From the NCBI GenBank assembly GCA_032051265.1, contig DAMBYU010000004.1:186001-250000 (forward strand): a DNA stretch of 64,000 nt. The letters run 5' to 3'. Both the position numbers and the translations under genes were made by a program. Under the pieces are notes generated by a model. It was not told the origin of the DNA. It ran no database searches and saw only the letters and a list, made by a program, of their open reading frames with translations. Below are positions 63,081 to 64,000 of this stretch, piece after piece; within the stretch, counting starts at the first letter, position 1; each line of letters opens with the position of its first letter. This DNA comes from Dryocola sp032051265 (GTDB taxonomy: Bacteria; Pseudomonadota; Gammaproteobacteria; Enterobacterales; Enterobacteriaceae).

Positions 63081-63748
63081 GTTGCTCTCGTCGCCAGTTT
63101 ATTACCCGCGTCGGTGCGCTGGTAGCGGTCAGTGGGACGGCAGGATGTGTGGTGGCGAAAACGTTGAATATCAACGGGGTGCGTTATGGCATGGTGCATG
63201 ATGAGTCATTATGCATCGGTTGTACCGCCTGTATGGATGCCTGTCGGGAAGTCAATAACGTGCCGGAAGGCGTGTCGCGTCTGACGATTATTCGTAGCGA
63301 ACCGCTGGGCACCTTTCCTGATGTGAAATATCGCTTCTTCCGACATTCATGCCAGCACTGCGACCATGCCCCCTGCGTCGATGTCTGCCCAACCGGCGCT
63401 TCCTTCCGTGATGCCGCCTGCGGCATTGTGGATGTGAATCCGGATCTTTGCGTCGGCTGTCAGTACTGTATCGCGGCTTGTCCATACCGCGTGCGCTTTA
63501 TCCATCCGCTTAGCAAGACGGCGGATAAATGCGACTTCTGCCGGAAAACTAATCTGCAAGAGGGTAAGTTGCCTGCCTGTGTCGACTCCTGCCCGACGAA
63601 GGCGCTGACGTTTGGCAATCTGGACGATCCTAACAGCGAGATCTCGCGTCTGTTGCAGCAGAAAACGACTTACCGCTACAAGCTGGCGCTGGGTACTAAA
63701 CCGAAGGTCTGGCGTATTCCCTTTAAATATGGGGAGGTGAGCCAATGA
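63077..63748 (+). CDS. nrfC: Ferredoxin-type Fe-S subunit NrfC
   Basis: 223 residues (E. coli 223). Tat signal 'SRRQFITRVG', then four 4Fe-4S cluster motifs: 'CIGCTACMDACREVN', 'CQHCDHAPCVDVCPTGA', 'CVGCQYCIAACPYRV', and 'CDFCRKTNLQEGKLPACVDSCPT'. Passes electrons from NrfD to NrfB. Overlaps nrfD by four bases. Confidence 0.97.
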   Translation: MSCSRRQFITRVGALVAVSGTAGCVVAKTLNINGVRYGMVHDESLCIGCTACMDACREVNNVPEGVSRLTIIRSEPLGTFPDVKYRFFRHSCQHCDHAPCVDVCPTGASFRDAACGIVDVNPDLCVGCQYCIAACPYRVRFIHPLSKTADKCDFCRKTNLQEGKLPACVDSCPTKALTFGNLDDPNSEISRLLQQKTTYRYKLALGTKPKVWRIPFKYGEVSQ

Positions 63749-64000
63749 CTCGCGCTTCTGCTTTCCATTTTGAGTCGCTGGTGTGGGACTGGCCCATCGC
63801 CATCTACCTGTTTCTGATCGGCATCTCTGCCGGCCTGGTCACGCTTGCCGTTTTACTGCGGCGTTTCCATCCAGAGGCGGGCGGCGCGGACAGCACCCTG
63901 CTGCGTACCACGCTGGTTGTGGGGCCGGGGGCGATTATCCTCGGCTTGCTGATCCTCATTTTCCACCTGACGCGCCCGTGGACTTTCTGGAAGCTAATGT
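63745..64000 (+). CDS. nrfD: Quinol dehydrogenase membrane subunit NrfD (partial)
   Basis: First ~85 codons, cut by the window edge. 'FHFESLVWDWPIAIYLFLIGISAGL' is the start of an NrfD/PsrC protein, with a second helix 'LVVGPGAIILGLLILIFHLTRPWTFWKLM'. Oxidises menaquinol in the membrane. Ribosome site GGGGAGGTGA lies in the nrfC end. Confidence 0.93.
   Translation, partial: MTRASAFHFESLVWDWPIAIYLFLIGISAGLVTLAVLLRRFHPEAGGADSTLLRTTLVVGPGAIILGLLILIFHLTRPWTFWKLM

Noticed and set aside
1..64000. Prophage, insertion sequence, CRISPR array or defence system
   Set aside because: I saw no transposase, integrase, phage structural gene, Cas gene, regular short repeats or restriction-modification genes anywhere in the window.

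Overview
The window is a chromosomal segment of a member of the Enterobacteriaceae. From about 26.6 kb to 60.5 kb the gene order is largely that of the E. coli 98-100 min region (yjjA ... yjjB-yjjP, fhuF, tRNA-Leu x3, rsmC, holD-rimI-yjjG, prfC, osmY, ytjA, yjjU-yjjV, deoCABD, lplA, smp, serB-radA-nadR, ettA, slt, trpR, yjjX, gpmB, rob). The first 5.7 kb carries a Salmonella-like type 1 fimbrial end (FimD/FimH/FimF plus FimZ, FimY, FimW). Protein similarity and accessory content suggest a genus near Enterobacter, Kosakonia, Lelliottia or Cedecea rather than E. coli or Salmonella. I cannot fix the genus without a search.

Layout. 1-5.7 kb: 3' end of a fim structural operon and three convergent fimbrial regulators separated by AT-rich spacers. 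5.9-9.5 kb: LysR regulator divergent from an MHS-type transporter and an M20 amidohydrolase. 9.7-14 kb: purine permease and adenine deaminase divergent from a second LysR regulator. 14-14.8 kb: cdh. 15-18.9 kb: a four-carbon acid sugar operon (KdgT-like permease, DUF1537 kinase, PdxA2 dehydrogenase, DeoR-type regulator). 19-26.6 kb: a sigma-54-controlled mannose-family PTS with two SIS-domain deglycases (gfr type, for Amadori products such as glucoselysine and fructoselysine). 26.7-33.8 kb: yjjA, a TetR gene, yjjB-yjjP, a YbaK-like deacylase, an orphan lactose/cellobiose-type PTS, fhuF and a diguanylate cyclase gene broken by an amber codon. 34-42.4 kb: conserved housekeeping genes with three tRNA-Leu(CAG). 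42.4-48.5 kb: a nucleoside import and catabolism block (CNT transporter, deoCABD) with DeoR and CRP sites. 48.5-60.5 kb: a deletion remnant of yjjJ, then lplA to rob. 61 kb to the end: nrfABCD, the start of the periplasmic nitrite-ammonifying system, cut by the window edge.

How the genes work together. Much of the accessory content is scavenging: adenine to hypoxanthine, nucleosides to sugar phosphates and bases, tetronic acids to triose phosphate, and glycated amino acids to hexose phosphate. These sit among local regulators (LysR, DeoR, a sigma-54 PRD activator), and palindromes near several of the promoters are reported as candidate operators.

Most of the window is well-known enterobacterial biology. 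I did not find a convincing undescribed system. The points most worth checking are the absence of dnaT-dnaC from its usual place between yjjB and yjjA, a 31-bp palindrome in front of a PTS that lacks a local regulator, EIIA and hydrolase, the internally deleted yjjJ, the amber-interrupted GGDEF gene, and the placement of nrf next to rob.
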